Assembly (NCBI GenBank): GCA_030247885.1
Contig: JAPDRO010000003.1
Span: 186,001 to 250,000, forward strand
Source: Taxawa tesnikishii (nom. ined.)
Taxonomy: Eukaryota; Ascomycota; Dothideomycetes; Dothideales
Direction of reading: 5' to 3'
DNA: 64,000 nt
Position numbers and translations under genes: made by a program. Below the pieces are notes generated by a model, which ran no database searches, had not been told where the DNA came from, and was given only the letters and a program-made list of their open reading frames with translations. This document shows, piece by piece, positions 26,473-38,847 of the stretch. Position 1 is the stretch's first letter. The number at the start of each line of letters is the position of its first letter.

Positions 26473-26749
26473 CGTGATGTGTGTTTCTTAGGAAGGAAAG
26501 AGAAGTTTGAGGGCGTCGAAGTTTTTGTAAGATGCGGGCCCGAACGACTTACCGGCCTTTACGCGCCGTGATGGAAGGAACGTGGGTATCGACATACAGG
26601 GAAAGTGTTGTGCACTGCATTACTATAGCACATTATCACACCGGGTACATCATTTGGGAAGGATGGTAACGCAGCAAACGTACGGTCCTCTTCCCATTAC
26701 TGCCCTTCAATCAGATCTAGAAGGGTCTTTGCAAAACACAGTTGCGAGG

Positions 26750-27640
26750 CATGACTTACCACTATCACAATGCAAGCGTTTGTTGTGCTTGTCCATGTAT
26801 GCAAGCGCAGCCCGGATTTCCGTGTAGCCTGTAAGGCCGAGAACGCATGACGGTCAATCAAAGATTTTCCCATAAAGCCTCTCATATCCTCGAATTTCGT
26901 CCAATGCCGTTCTATAGCAATGCAGACACTTTCGATGGTACTCTTGTATATGCGCGGTTCGTAACTTCCTGTGGCGGATAGCGGTCGGAGAGCCATGACG
27001 GCCAACAACGATGTCTCTCACGAGGACTCTCAAAGCTCTTTTACTCTGGCTAATATGCTTCTATAACAATGCAGGCATTCTGCGATGGCGTCCCTATACC
27101 TGGGTGATTCGTATTTTCGGGTGGCGTATGAGGGCTCGGGAGCCATGACGGCTGATCAAAATCGTTTCCTCCATCATCTTAATTCTTCTCTCGTTCGGTC
27201 AATATGCTTCTGTAGTAATGCAAGCTCTTTTGGCATCGTTCCCACGTCTGCGTGGGTCATTATGCCAGCTGACGGTTATGAGGCCCAGAACGTGGCGGGC
27301 CAGTCAAAGTATTTCTCGTTCAACCTTCCCGAACTTTCTACTACTTGGTCAGTATGCTGCTATAACAACGCAAGCCCCTTTCCGGGTCGTCTCTATATCT
27401 CCTGCGGGCCAGATTGCAACGTAGCTTTTGAGGTCAAGACACGACAACGGCCAAGAAAATCCGTAATGCCCCGATGCTTTCTAAGAAAGACTATTTCTAG
27501 CTTGTTTGTTCTCACAGAAAGGCAAGCGCGTATCGTTGTCGTCGTCATATGAGGATGGGCAGGAATTGTCATGCTGCATCTGAGGTCAGGAAAGTGCAGC
27601 GGCCAGCCAAGACCAGTTTGTCTGATGGCGGAATTCCACT
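26750..27640. repeat. diverged tandem array, unit about 150 bp, five to six copies
   Basis: The motif TATGCTTCTATAACAATGCAAGC (with variants) recurs near 26757, 26903, 27054, 27203 and 27353, with a weaker sixth start near 27510. Period is 146-154 bp. Within each unit a second block resembling GAGCCATGACGGCCAATCAAA recurs at about 90 bp (clear in copies 2 and 3, weaker in the others), followed by a pyrimidine-rich stretch. Copies are roughly 55-70% alike by eye. The array fills the space between the DHHC gene and the 3' end of ERG7. It has no convincing coding frame, although a 155-codon plus-strand frame crosses three units. Confidence 0.7.
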
Positions 27641-27826
27641 GAGCGAAAACCTCGGTTCAAGGATACAAAGACGGCAAGCTGACGATGAGATCACCAAGGT
27701 CTATTTGAGATTGTTCAGCGGCGCTAACACAGGAAAGCTGATTACAAAGCTATCTTCATGAACCGAAGGATTCCAGGAAGGGTATGGTTGAGGGTGACAG
27801 GTCGGTTTGAGGTGCATTCTGATAGG

Positions 27827-30204
27827 CTACTGTAACTCTGCATCGCCAAACCTCTTGGCATACATGCCCAGTGCCTTGATGGGAAATATGAACTTGTAGT
27901 TCGGATAAGATATCATGCTGCAATTCAAGTTTAGCTCTTGCTATCCAGACGTTGGAGATCAGCGAAGCATGCACTTACCAGCTCTTGTTGAACACTCCCT
28001 CAATTCCTTCCTGGAGCCATTCGCCGTTGCTCTGTTGCCTGCTCATGATCATCTTGACGGCCTTCTCGATCGGTGCCTTTTCCGGATACTCTGCTTCCAA
28101 GAGAGCAATGATGACCCAAGCTGTCTGGACGACTTGGCTCTTCTCGTGTTGACAGTACCTGCCGGTCTCGCAGCTGCGGTAGGTCTCGCCCCAGCCTCCG
28201 TCCTCCATCTGCCGGTCGAGGAAGAATTTGCATGCTTTTCGTACTCGCTCAGAACCTCTGTATGTGTCACCCACTGAAGCCAAACTCTCAAGGGCAAACA
28301 TGCCGGCGTAGGTGAAGCAGATGCCCCAACTGCCGTACCAGGATCCATCGGGCCGCTGTGCGCGTCGGATGTATGTCAGTGCGCGAGCCTTGAACTCTCG
28401 GATCTCTTGTGCGCGATAGTTCGGATGAAGTTGAGTGAAGAGAGATAATGCCGTGACGACGGCAGTCGTGCACTCCGGATAGTCGTACTCAACCATGATG
28501 CGCCCAAAGACCTCAGCCGCATTGAGCACCTCCAAATTCTCTGAACCTCGCGTGGGCTCATAGGAAGAGCAACCGCCAGAAGCGTTCTGCATGGTGAGGA
28601 GCAGATCGATGGCTTCGTAAACACGCTCGTCCGTGACCAGCTCGGGGAACTGAGGGAGATATTGCAGCATCATGACAGCCTTGACAGCCTCAGCTGTGCA
28701 GTCTGACACGGTGTAGCCTTGCTCGCGCGTACTGAAGGCCCAGGCGCCTTTTCTTCGGTGACGGTAGCAAACTGTGGTCTCTGGACAGTCTTCCCGGATT
28801 TGTTGGTCCTCCAAAAATTCCAGAGCTTTGGTGAGCATGGGACGCCACTTAGGGTCGTCTACTAATCCAGCTTCGATCACGGCTTGAATGACGAATGACG
28901 TATCCCAACTCTGCACACCGTTCGTACCATTTGCAAGCATTCCCTCGTCTTTGACCCACAGAAACTCGGGCAGTCGTTCCCGGTGACGTCTAACCGAATA
29001 GCTGTCCGGTCCGTCGTGTATGTAGCAAACCAGCGTGTTCATAGGAGCATTGACAGGCGCAAGGTCAGCGTAATCAGAGTTCTCATCCTCTCGCCGAACA
29101 AGGTCCCACGTCCATGCTTCAGCACGTTTCACAATGCTTCGTGTGCGGAAGAGGGGTATCCAGATCCAGACCAGTATCCAGTTGATGAGGTTGAGGATCC
29201 ATGTTTTGGGATGGTAGTTGTCTAGGGGCGAAATGGAGTTTCGGTGAGACCCGAAGTCAATGCTGTCGTATGGGTCAATGTACAGCTCCTGTCGAAGCTG
29301 CCTTGTAAGGTCGTTCAAGGGGTAGGACCATTTCTTCGACCAGACGTAGGACATCGGCAGGAAGACCTGTCGCATATGGATCCACCACCTCCACGGCGCA
29401 ATGGGCACCCAATCCGGCAGTAACCTGGTATTCCGTCAGCTTGTCCGATTTGGCGTATGCAGATCTCTCAGTCGTACCATAGCTCTGGAGGAACAGGATT
29501 TACGATATCCCAGCTAGCAACTCCCAGCACACTCAACCAGAATTTTGCCCAATGTGGTCCGTTGACCGCGCCGCCCATCTTGTGTAACAAACCCCGTGCC
29601 TTGACCATTCTTGGGTCCTCTGCGCTGGCACCCAGAAGTCTGCAGGCCACATAATTCATGGCCGTGCCGAAAACCGTGCTCTCTCCCTCAATATGCAAGC
29701 CCCAACCGCCATCCTCCGGGTGCTGGCGTGCGAAAAGGTAATTCTTGATCTCGGTGCTGTATGCCTTAGGAATGGACGTTTCCGTCACATACCAGGTGAT
29801 GACGAAACCGGGAAGAAGAAACATTGGACCGCCATACTCGCAGGCCCAGTTTCCGGGCGGCAGCTGGAGTTTGGAAAAGAACTCGAGCGCGTTGCTGGCA
29901 GATTGGAGCGGTGACCGAGCGCGCGGGAGGTCGGGCAAACCCTGCGAGCCAGCATTAGCTACGCTGCGCACATCTGCTAGAGATGGAGCATTGATACGGT
30001 AGGAAGTCCCAAATGATGCTTGTCTGCAGTGCTTTGCGGCCACTCTTTGACTTCCTTCTCCGATTCGAGGTAGTGCCAAGTTTGCTTGCCCCGATCATTC
30101 TTTAACCTCCATCTGCTGTAGTCTGTCTTCTCGCTCTTCCGTGCTCCAGTCAAGGTTCCATTCGGCTGGTGCACACTGCCATTGGTCTGTTGCAAAGGCG
30201 CCAT
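27827..30204 (-). CDS. ERG7: lanosterol synthase (oxidosqualene cyclase)
   Basis: Four exons (29998-30204, 29478-29941, 27979-29424, 27827-27917) give 735 aa, the usual family length. Introns lie at 29942-29997, 29425-29477 and 27918-27978. The enzyme cyclises 2,3-oxidosqualene to lanosterol on the ER membrane or lipid droplet, the first ring-forming step of ergosterol synthesis. Visible hallmarks are the catalytic motif [10 protein letters not shown] (the Asp protonates the epoxide) and several QW repeats ([34 protein letters not shown]). Also present are [15 protein letters not shown] near the N-terminus and the conserved end [25 protein letters not shown]. The last exon was placed by this ending. 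The frame is intact throughout, unlike many neighbours. Confidence 0.98.
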
Positions 30205-31209
30205 CCTGTTCGGCTCCGGCTCAGATAGACGGTGTTATGCGGAGCCAGAATCCCACTGCGGTTGTGAAGACAGAATGCAACAGAAGGAACAGATGAGGAG
30301 GAGATGCAACGAGAGGAATAAAGGTCCCAACGGATATGCCTTTTGCGTATATGCAGAAGCTTGGAAAAGAGTCGAGCACGAGGGCACCACGAAGGTGCTG
30401 CTATGGGGTCGTTCACATGTCAGAGGGTCGAAGTGTAAAATCAGATTAATAGGAGAACGCGAAATCATACGATAAAACGCGTCATGCTGTCACCAACGCC
30501 ATGCGTGCTGAGAACTACCCGGTGGCAGGCGAAGGGGAATCATGTATGAGTTTCGACCACAAGCTTGTGTACAGACGATACTGATCCTGCAGGAAAGATG
30601 AACTTCAAACTCCCTTGGCCATGTTGCTCATTACAAGGCCGCTGATACGATTCAAATACAGACCAGGTGCCAGGACCTCGTAGAATGTCGGATTTCCTCA
30701 ATGCGGAATAGTGAAAGGGTCCTTGGGGTTTTTCCCTGACGGCAACGGTGCAGAACGGTCTACTGCCATCACTACCATGCCTCATGCTTAATACAACGAC
30801 ATGAGTCGAGTCCTTTCTTCCTCCACGCACTGTAGGTTCGTAGATGTTACATATCACATGTGGCAACCGTGTCAATTGCTGACCGCCACGGAATCAAGGC
30901 ACATCCCCTCTGCGGATTGCCAAGTATAATGGATCGCTGTTATCCGCCTTATCCTCGCACTAGCCCACGGTTATGGCGGTAGCGGCTCATAAGCAGGGTG
31001 GCATGACCAGGGGCCAGTCGAATTCGCTTGATATTCCCTCATTCACGTTTATGACAGTCCGCCATCGAGATCTGAAACCCGCATGACTGCTGAGCCCTGC
31101 CTGACGTCCAGAAAGCAAATTTCCCTCTCGTGTGCTCGGGGAACCATGTTCTCTACAAACACCATTCTACCCGCAACAGCAGCGCGACAGCCGCTCCACA
31201 TGCACTTCA
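30205..31209. other. ERG7 upstream region, no supported gene
   Basis: About 1 kb holding the ERG7 promoter and 5' leader and the upstream region of the next plus-strand gene. Short frames show no recognisable product. I did not find a convincing sterol-regulatory element by eye. Confidence 0.4.
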
Positions 31210-32083
31210 ATGAATGTGCAATGGGAATCGTCAATCGGGACGACAACCGCTGACTCGACAGCTGTCCTGGAGCGACCGGATTTGGTGTCGCAAGACAGCA
31301 GTGACAGCAGTTCGCGGACCATCACGCCGACATCACGTCTCGAAACCCCCTCACTCAGCGTCTCGCGTATACCAATCCTGTGGCGCGTGACCTCATCAAC
31401 GCTCAACTCAAACGCCCCGTCCGGCGACCTGAATCCACGCGACCCTTCCGCACCCGCGAGCTATGCGCAAGCAGTCCTGCACATCAACCCCGGAATCGGA
31501 CGCCGACGGGCTTCATCTCCTTCTACAGCACCTACCAGAGCGCGCTGAACAAGCACAAAAGGCTGTTGCGGCGTGGCCATCATGGAATCCAGCTGCTTGC
31601 TGTGCTAACCGAGGGCCTCGATGCCGTCTACGATGGGTATGCCGTCGCGAGTCGTGAGGGATATCACGATCGGCCAATGCAGGACTCGTGCATTGACAGT
31701 GTCAACCGCAGCAACGGTGGCAGTGGCGACCCTCGAGGGCTCGCCAGTCATATGGACGAGGTGCTGGCACATGGCAGCATCCCCGCCTCCCGTATCATTG
31801 CGGTATTCCCCGGTGACGGCGAAGGGAAATACGTATCTCTGTACACGCCTGTGGTGGCCGACAGATTACTGCACTTCCAATGCACTATCCCGGGGACTTT
31901 GCTGAATCAGCTTGGCCGACACCCATGATGAAGCTGAGAGAAGAAGTGCGCCAACGGACCGGATCGGATGATGAGAAGCCGTTCAAGCTCCTCATAAGGT
32001 CTATGGGTGACTGCTTTCTCACGCTTTATATGCTGGAACGCCTTGCGGATCGTATCCATTATAAATATGTCTGGCAGAGCTGA
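31210..32083 (+). CDS. hypothetical protein spread over three frames
   Basis: Starting at ATG 31210, a Ser/Thr-rich N-terminus (SSRTITPTSRLETPSLSVSR) leads into ASYAQAVLHINP. The coding signal then moves to the next frame at the C run 31488-31491 (TGFISFYSTYQSALNKHKRLL, HGIQLLAVLTEGLDAVYDGY). It moves again at the G run 31892-31895 (DFAESAWPTPMMKLREEVRQ, FLTLYMLERLADRIHYKY) to a stop at 32083. Both moves equal one missing base. The combined product would be about 290 aa, soluble, with a helical C-terminal domain. The family is not recognised. Confidence 0.45.
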
Positions 32084-32831
32084 GGTTTCGCGGTTCAACG
32101 AGCGATGCTGCACTGAAACTTCAAATGTCATGTTGCTCGCACGCGAAAGGAGAACAAGATCAGATCCGGAACTTGTGTATGCATCGGTTACCCCGAGGCC
32201 GCCATGTTGCCTTCCAAGGGAGCACCAGGGTTGACTCACTTGTACTTTCCCTGAGTCTCACCCGGGCTATTCGCCTCTGATTTGCAGTGAACAGGAGCAG
32301 TACTCCGCTACTCTAAATAGACTCACAATTTCCACCATCAGAGGAATCCGCTTCACCCTGATCAACATGGATACATGGTCTCTGGAGCCCGCGTGACAGT
32401 GATTGTTTGCTCATAGAATAGAGTCGTAGTGCATGTGGTGGTAGAGATCTCCATGACTGTAACAATTGCAGGCACAGGAAAGTCTGGATCGTAAGGCGTG
32501 ATAGCGATGTCGTTCAGAAGATATAGTTATAGTATAACTTGCGTGAAGACAATTAAGAGAAACACTCCCAAAACGCTCGCTCCTAACGTGGTATGTCCCG
32601 ATATGTCCATGGTCTGTGCAGAAGGACGAAGAGGAGGAGAACGGCACGGAGTCTTGCTCCTTCCGGATGCTCGGCTTCGTTTCGCCCGCAAAAGCTGGAA
32701 CGTCATCTCGTTGCCGGTTCGTGACAGGGACACCTTTCTTCTTTCTACGGAAATGTACGTACTCGATCAAGAGGCTCTGTCGGTGCTTTCCAGGCCGCTG
32801 CCAAAGAAGCACTGCTGTCGTGGCGTGAAGA
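32084..32831. other. intergenic, no supported gene
   Basis: About 750 bases. A minus-strand frame of 214 codons overlaps the next gene's 5' end but has shadow-like composition (Ser/Arg-rich, no motifs). Probably the promoter and leader of the gene at 32832. Confidence 0.4.
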
Positions 32832-34421
32832 ATGGAGGAGTGGTCGTCTCCGTGGGCGGAAGAGAGTGCTTTCGCGAACCGGAGCGCAAAAGATGAGGAA
32901 AGAGTTGATAGTGGTATTGATTGGGACTTTGATCCTTTGAAGAACCCGTTTGGATCAGGATCGGAATCTGTGCATGTTCCATACGGCGGCCGCGTTCTTG
33001 AGGATGACGATGATGCTCCACGTTGGGATGGTGATGAACAATCAGCGGACGACATCTGGACTACGGGAAATGCCTTTGCAGAACCTCAGGAAAGGTCAGA
33101 TGTAGACAACAACACCGGCACTCTAGAAGGAACGGACGACGGTCCCGGGACACGAGAAGACAGCCTTGTTGCCCACGACGAGCCCGTTACAGCGCCACAG
33201 ACGCCCGAAGCCCCGTCAATTGCACCGACGCAGCCAGATGTGGCCGAAGGTACTCAGACCGCAGCCGAAGAAGCTGTGCGAAGCCACGAACTCCCGTACC
33301 CAATCGACACGAACCTCCTGAACGAAATCTTCGGACCACCTCCAGCCGCAGCAATCACCGATGCACAGGCTGAAGATCTCATTTCATCAACATCTACCAG
33401 AAAAGCTCTGTATCGTCTCACACGGCCTGAATCGCTGAGAGAGCACAACAGTGGCGATACTCGAGGTTACGTCCGAGTAGCCTGGCATGGTTCACGCATC
33501 CGAGACGATGTTCTCAAAACCGTTGCACGGTGGAACTCCGAGGGCCGCGTCGGCCGAGTGGGCGCTGGACGCTCGGATGGGAGATCCATGTTTGGCTGGG
33601 ACGAGCCTGCCAGGCCTGTGAGCTGGGAAACTCCACCGCGTGCTTCAAAGGTTCCCGGGCGCTCCAGGGCATCAACGAGTAACGAAGGCCAGGTTCTTTC
33701 TCCTACTGGAATACGGAAGTCTCGAGAAGCGAATGCGCAAGACTCTCCGCACTTTGCATGGTCCAACGCCACGCAAGAAAACCAGAAGAACGGGCGCGAT
33801 CTGTACGACAGCGCAATCGACGTGCCTGCAAAAATGATTGACGAGAGCAATCCAGACCAGAACCACGCTGGGACGGGGTCCCTATCTGTGGCCTCTGTTC
33901 CCGTCCAGACTCGGGTTCTACCTTTGGCTCAAGACGAACAGAGTCAAAGCGACCACACGGAACTCGACTTCGAGCCCCTCGTGATAGAAAACAAGACGAC
34001 CGAAGAGGCCTCTAATGACAGCTCTTCCGCGGATCAAAGAACAGGTGAAGACGACGATTGGGGCGAAATGCAATCCTCCATACCGGCTCCATCTCCCGAC
34101 GCGGTCGACGAGTCAGCTATAACCAGCAGCTCCGCCCCATACCAATCGGGCGAAAGCCATGCTCAGTCGGCCATCGCAACTCCTGTCTCACCTCAAGCTG
34201 CGCAGGGTGGCTGGTCCAGTCGTAGGAGCCTCCCAGGTTTCGACGATGATACACCAGCTCTGGGCAGCGTATCCGCGTGCGAGCGTTCGAACCCGCCGGA
34301 CCCGGCAAGCGTTGAACCTCTGGCAACTTTCTCGATCGCCCCTGCCTCTGGTCACGTCGACGCCGCTGTGCAGAGGATCCTCGACCGTTTGCCGGACTTT
34401 TCGTACATGTCGAACCGATGA
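32832..34421 (+). CDS. conserved acidic fungal protein, 529 aa, possible clathrin-adaptor accessory
   Basis: A single uninterrupted frame from ATG 32832. The N-terminus carries MEEWSSPWAEE and repeated acidic W/F motifs (DSGIDWDFDPLKNPFG, DDDWGEM), the type that binds adaptor appendages. Around residues 150-240 lies a globular block with LYRLTRPESLREHNSGDT and YVRVAWHGSRIRDDVLKTVARW, which I remember as a conserved fungal domain without an assigned catalytic role. The rest is disordered, and the end is LDRLPDFSYMSNR. The arrangement recalls fungal AP-1 accessory proteins of the Laa2 type, but that link is weak inference. Confidence 0.6.
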   Translation: MEEWSSPWAEESAFANRSAKDEERVDSGIDWDFDPLKNPFGSGSESVHVPYGGRVLEDDDDAPRWDGDEQSADDIWTTGNAFAEPQERSDVDNNTGTLEGTDDGPGTREDSLVAHDEPVTAPQTPEAPSIAPTQPDVAEGTQTAAEEAVRSHELPYPIDTNLLNEIFGPPPAAAITDAQAEDLISSTSTRKALYRLTRPESLREHNSGDTRGYVRVAWHGSRIRDDVLKTVARWNSEGRVGRVGAGRSDGRSMFGWDEPARPVSWETPPRASKVPGRSRASTSNEGQVLSPTGIRKSREANAQDSPHFAWSNATQENQKNGRDLYDSAIDVPAKMIDESNPDQNHAGTGSLSVASVPVQTRVLPLAQDEQSQSDHTELDFEPLVIENKTTEEASNDSSSADQRTGEDDDWGEMQSSIPAPSPDAVDESAITSSSAPYQSGESHAQSAIATPVSPQAAQGGWSSRRSLPGFDDDTPALGSVSACERSNPPDPASVEPLATFSIAPASGHVDAAVQRILDRLPDFSYMSNR

Positions 34422-34838
34422 AAGTGGATGGCAGGCACACTAACCTTTGTTTACCGGGAATCGAGAGTGGACCGCTCAAGTGAAGCCCCATCGAAGCTAC
34501 AACGGCACTTGAAACGAAGCTAGAGCGGAGATGTGAAAGTGAAGCACAAACGAAGCACAAACGAGCATCCGGTGAAGAGGCGAACGAACTAAAAGTGAGG
34601 CTTCACCAGCATTCATGCTAAAAAGAAAAAGGCAAAAAGAAGATCTGCTCTCTCTCTATCTCGCACTCATCTCTCGATTCAGGGGTTTGCCATGTCTCGA
34701 AAAAAAAACCAAACGAAAAACAATCATAAAAACCTTCATCCGGCGCAAACGTCCCAGCAGCCCGCCGAGCCACATCAACCCCAACTCCACAAACCAAATC
34801 GGGCAAAAACGGACTCCCCTTTGTCCGCAACAAGCCTC

Positions 34839-37540
34839 TCACTCTCCGCTCCTATCCACCACGGGACCCCTGGGCCCCTCGCTCCTCTCGACCCCCGCCA
34901 GCAGACTGCCGGGCACGTACCGACTCTGCTCCTGCACGTCCAACATGGGCTTCCCGCTCCTCCCGGCCGCGTTCCCGCTCATGACCCCCTCCCCGTCGTC
35001 TGCCCGCCGAATCCCTGACCCGCGTGCGCCAGCAGTCCGCCGCCCGTGAACGCGGTCTCCTCGCCCCCTCTACCGGGCAACTGGTCCCGGTTCGCGGCGC
35101 CGTTGATCAGCGCCCCACCGGCCGCATGCGGCGACGGAGTCGCGTACGGCCGTGCGTGCTGCTGCTGCTGCTGCTGTGATCGGCCGGCGGCGGCGGCGCC
35201 GTGCGCCCTGCTCGCACCGACGTTGGCATGGTTGCGGCCGCGCCAGTCCTGCGCGGGCGGCGCGCCGATCAAGTCCTCCGGGCTCGTCGCGTTCTCCACC
35301 AGCCCGCCGGGGCCGACCTGGTCGGGCCTGAAGCCTTTACCCTTCTTCACGTGCTGCGGCGGCTCGCGGTACCGGGGCGTCAGGTCGACGAGGGGTTTGG
35401 GGGTTCGCGGCCCGCGCGGGTCGAGGCGGAGCGGGCCAGGTCCACGCTGCCGCGGTTGCGCGTCGAGGGCCCGCGGCGGAGGTCGCTGGCGTTGGCGCAG
35501 CCGGAGGAGGTGTCGGGACGGCGGGTCGAGGCGGTGCGGTGGGGTAGGTCGCCGCCGCCGCCGCCGCCGCCGCCGTTGAGGAGGTTGGGCCCGCTGGTGA
35601 AGGGGTTTGCGGCCGTTTCGCGCTCCTGTTTTTCGCGTTCTTGGGCTGCGCGCTGGCGTTGGGAGTAGGAGCGGCCGAGGAGGCCGGACGCGGCGAACGT
35701 GTCGCGGGAAGAAGGCGAGGGTTGGGTCTGCGTCACATCTAGCGATCCCCGGCGGTTGTTTGCGAGGTTTGCGAGAGGTTCGTCGTCCGCGAGTTGGAGG
35801 TGGCGTGGCAGTGACGATGGTGGGTGTTTCCGGTCGCGGGTCGAGACGCGACGGGTTGGGAGTTGGTTGTTGGTCGGTTCTGCTTGAGTCTGGGAATGCG
35901 AGGAGGCCGGGCGCGCGTCGAAGTCGGAAAGATCGACCAACGGCTTAAAAGAACCGAGTTGATAGCGTGACATCTCGGACGCGTCAGAGGCGTGATGTTG
36001 ATGGGATGCGGCGGGTTGCTGTGGTGGACTGCCGTAAGCGGTGGCTCCCGTGCGCCGCTCAGGAGATGCCAGCTCCGGCGCTGTCCTGGTCTGCTTCTTG
36101 CCTTCTCCCATGACGTTGACGAGATACCAGCTGCGCCAACTGTGGACGGCGTCGTAGAAATCGGTGCCGGAGGTTCGGTCGCTCGTGCAGAAAAAGTGAA
36201 CGTAGTTGTTTGTGGACATGAACATGCTCGTCTTCTGTTGGCTCTTGATCGCAAAGCACATCTTCTTCGGGGCCTGATCTTCTTCGACATCTGCTTCGCC
36301 GTCGGCATATAGATGTCGTAGTCTGAAAGATGGCAAATGTTTGTTGTATCCTTGTCCTTTGGTTTCTTCGTCATGACGACCTGCCCATCCTGACGGATCG
36401 TGATGAGGCGTTTGTCCCAAGAGCCGACCTTTTGCGAATAGTACATGACGAAGGACGTCTCCGCCGGCTTTCCCTGAGGAACGTGAGAAGCGGTGAGCGC
36501 GTTGATGTTGACGCCCGCGGCTGCTGAAGGAACCACGATCAGGGCGTTCTGTTTATCGTCGTCCCAAGAGTTCATGACGTCCCTGACGTGCTCGTATCTG
36601 CGGAGCGGGCGCTGCACGCCCGCTTTGCCGAAATCCTCCAGTAGGACGGATGCCTTGGGGTCGATCCTCTCGGACAGACAGTTTGCCGCGGAATTGATCA
36701 GATCGACTGATGTAGTGGTCGGCGTTACTGGCAGGAAAATCGAAGACTTGTTGCACTCGACCAGAACGCGCTGTAAAGCGGTTAGCGAAGAGAAGGAACA
36801 AAAGAGCGGTTCAGTAGTCTGCTCACCCTGTCGCCGGCATTGACGGCGGATACGGGCGCATCAGTCCCCGGTACCACGCCACCACCGCCCGGACGAATCG
36901 TAGCCGGCTCGTTCCCGTTCCTCCTGGGTGACGGGTGTCTCGCAGCCGGGATCTTCTCGTTGGCGAGCTCTTCCCCTCTCTTCCGCTTGAAGAGGCCAAA
37001 GCAGCCGGCACCACCCTCATCCTCTTCCACGGCCGGCGTAGCACGAATCTCCCTGGGCGCATCCGAGCGCACCGGTCGCGGAACCTCCCTCTCGGCTCTC
37101 GCGGACTTATGGCGGCGTTGCTGCGGATCCGCTTTGCTCAAGTCCTCGCCCTCGCCCGACGAGTAGGTCGGTCGCTCGGCGGCCGCGAGTCGCGCCTCCT
37201 TCCTTCGCTCGTACTTGTCGTGCAATTGCCTCCTCCTCCTCTCTGCCTGTTCTTCCTCTTCGGAACTAGTCGTCTGCGCAGGAGCTGTGTCGCGGTCATC
37301 CAATGCGCCTGGTCCGGCATGCTCAGGCGATTGAGAGGCTGGCGCATGCTGTTGTGCTTGCTCTCCATGCGCGGTGGTGGGACGGTGATAGCGCGACCTG
37401 CTCCGATTCACATTCGCACCTTCAGCCGGCGGCGGGGACGAAGCAGCAGGGGGTGGAGAGGCGCCCTGCCGCGCTCGACGGGTAGAGCGGTACCGCGAGA
37501 ACTTCTGCTCGGTGGGTGCCGGTTGCGCCGTGCTGTCCAT
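34839..37540 (-). CDS. Ras-association plus PH domain protein (frame-interrupted)
   Basis: ATG 37540 opens a disordered, Arg/Pro/Ser-rich N-terminus. An intron at 36771-36826 (GTGAGC...TTACAG) leads to a Ras-associating-like domain (RVLVECNKSSIFLPVTPTTT to NALIVVP). A PH domain follows (SFVMYYSQKVGSWDKRLITI, KKMCFAIKSQQKTSMFMSTN, FYDAVHSWRSWYLVN). A long disordered tail contains Gly, Gln and Arg/Ser runs and ends near GKPMLDVQEQSRYVPGSLLA. RA-PH tandems resemble the MRL/Grb7 arrangement that couples small GTPases to membranes and the cytoskeleton. The frame moves once at each of three runs (36269-36272 inside the PH domain, 35399-35403, 34985-34989), each fitting one missing base. Confidence 0.75.
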
Positions 37541-38816
37541 TTGCGATCCGGGCGTGCGCGCGTGCAGAGGGGAGAGAGAGAGACAAGCGGCTGGCTGGCT
37601 GGCTGGTGAGGTTGTGTTTGGGCTGAGGAGATCAGGCACGCATTACGCAGTCGTCAGCTTCACCACTTGATCGAATTTTTGTGCCAGAGGGGGCGGTGTT
37701 GACGTTTCGCAACTCTGCGAATTTCGTCGTGTCCCAGGTATCACAGACAGAGCCCAGCCCTTCAAGAAGTAGAGTAAAGGAGAAGAGAGAAAGAAAGACG
37801 GGAAACGCGGAGAATTGAAACAAGGAAAACGGTAGGGGGGCCGGCGGTTCTTGGAAATGTTTGTTGTTTTGGTATGGAGAAGGGGTGGGGGGGTGTTTGG
37901 TCATCTGTGTTGGTGTTTTTCTCCCAGTTGCGAGACGGAGACAGGGACTCCATCTCACGCTCTGCGCGTGACTACAAGCGCGACTTTTTTAATTAGCTGC
38001 AGGACACCGGTTTCTGCGCGTAAAAATGTCACCATGCAGCAGCAGCACCCAATCGAACGTCGTCTTGGCTAGACCCCCGAACACCAAACCAAGACATCGT
38101 ATTGCCCTTTTTATTTTTTATTTTTCTATTTACAAAACCTCCTTTCGCTCTGTTCAAACAAGATCGTGACCGTGATCGCGGAAATCAAAGCGGGAAGGGG
38201 TGCGGCCGTTTCGGCCATGTTTGGTGAAACAACATGTGCCGGGGCTCGGTAACGGCTCGATAGCTTCCCTATCCCGACCCATGTGCAAATCCTTTGGGGA
38301 AGCAAAGCGTGTAAAATCTACGATTGGTCGGTTGACATGGCATACCAACGCGTTCAGCAGCCAACAAGGCATATACTTCGCTACATGTCTGAAGGCGGGG
38401 CCAACCCTAGGTTGTTGCTCCACACGGGACCATCTGTCGTGCCGCACCGCCATGGGTAGTAAGGCAGCTAGCTGGATCAGAGGCAGACAGACGTATGCAT
38501 TACTTAGTCGAAAAGAGACGTGCGTGCGATCAGACAGAGGCACTGAAAAACCCCCTGCTGATCACCTCTGCAACGGTCGGCCCCGTGCATCACGCCATGA
38601 GTTGCACGAGATGTGACATCTGTGCATGTGCATTGGTGTGTGCTGCGAGTGCTGCAGCACCCTGTTCCGCAGAAATCCGAAAGTGAACGGCCCCAAGTGA
38701 GCTCGTGTGAAGTTCGATCGGAGCGAGAGTGAAGACGAAGTAAAAGCTCGAGTGAAGCGCAGGTGAGGTGACGTCGAGAGTCCCAATGAAAACCCAGGGA
38801 TCCAAAGCCGGTGCAT

Positions 38817-38847
<31 letters not shown>

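Noticed and set aside
35046-35668. Long Arg/Cys/Gly-rich plus-strand frames
   Set aside because: They are antisense shadows of the GC-rich, repeat-rich tail of the RA-PH gene.
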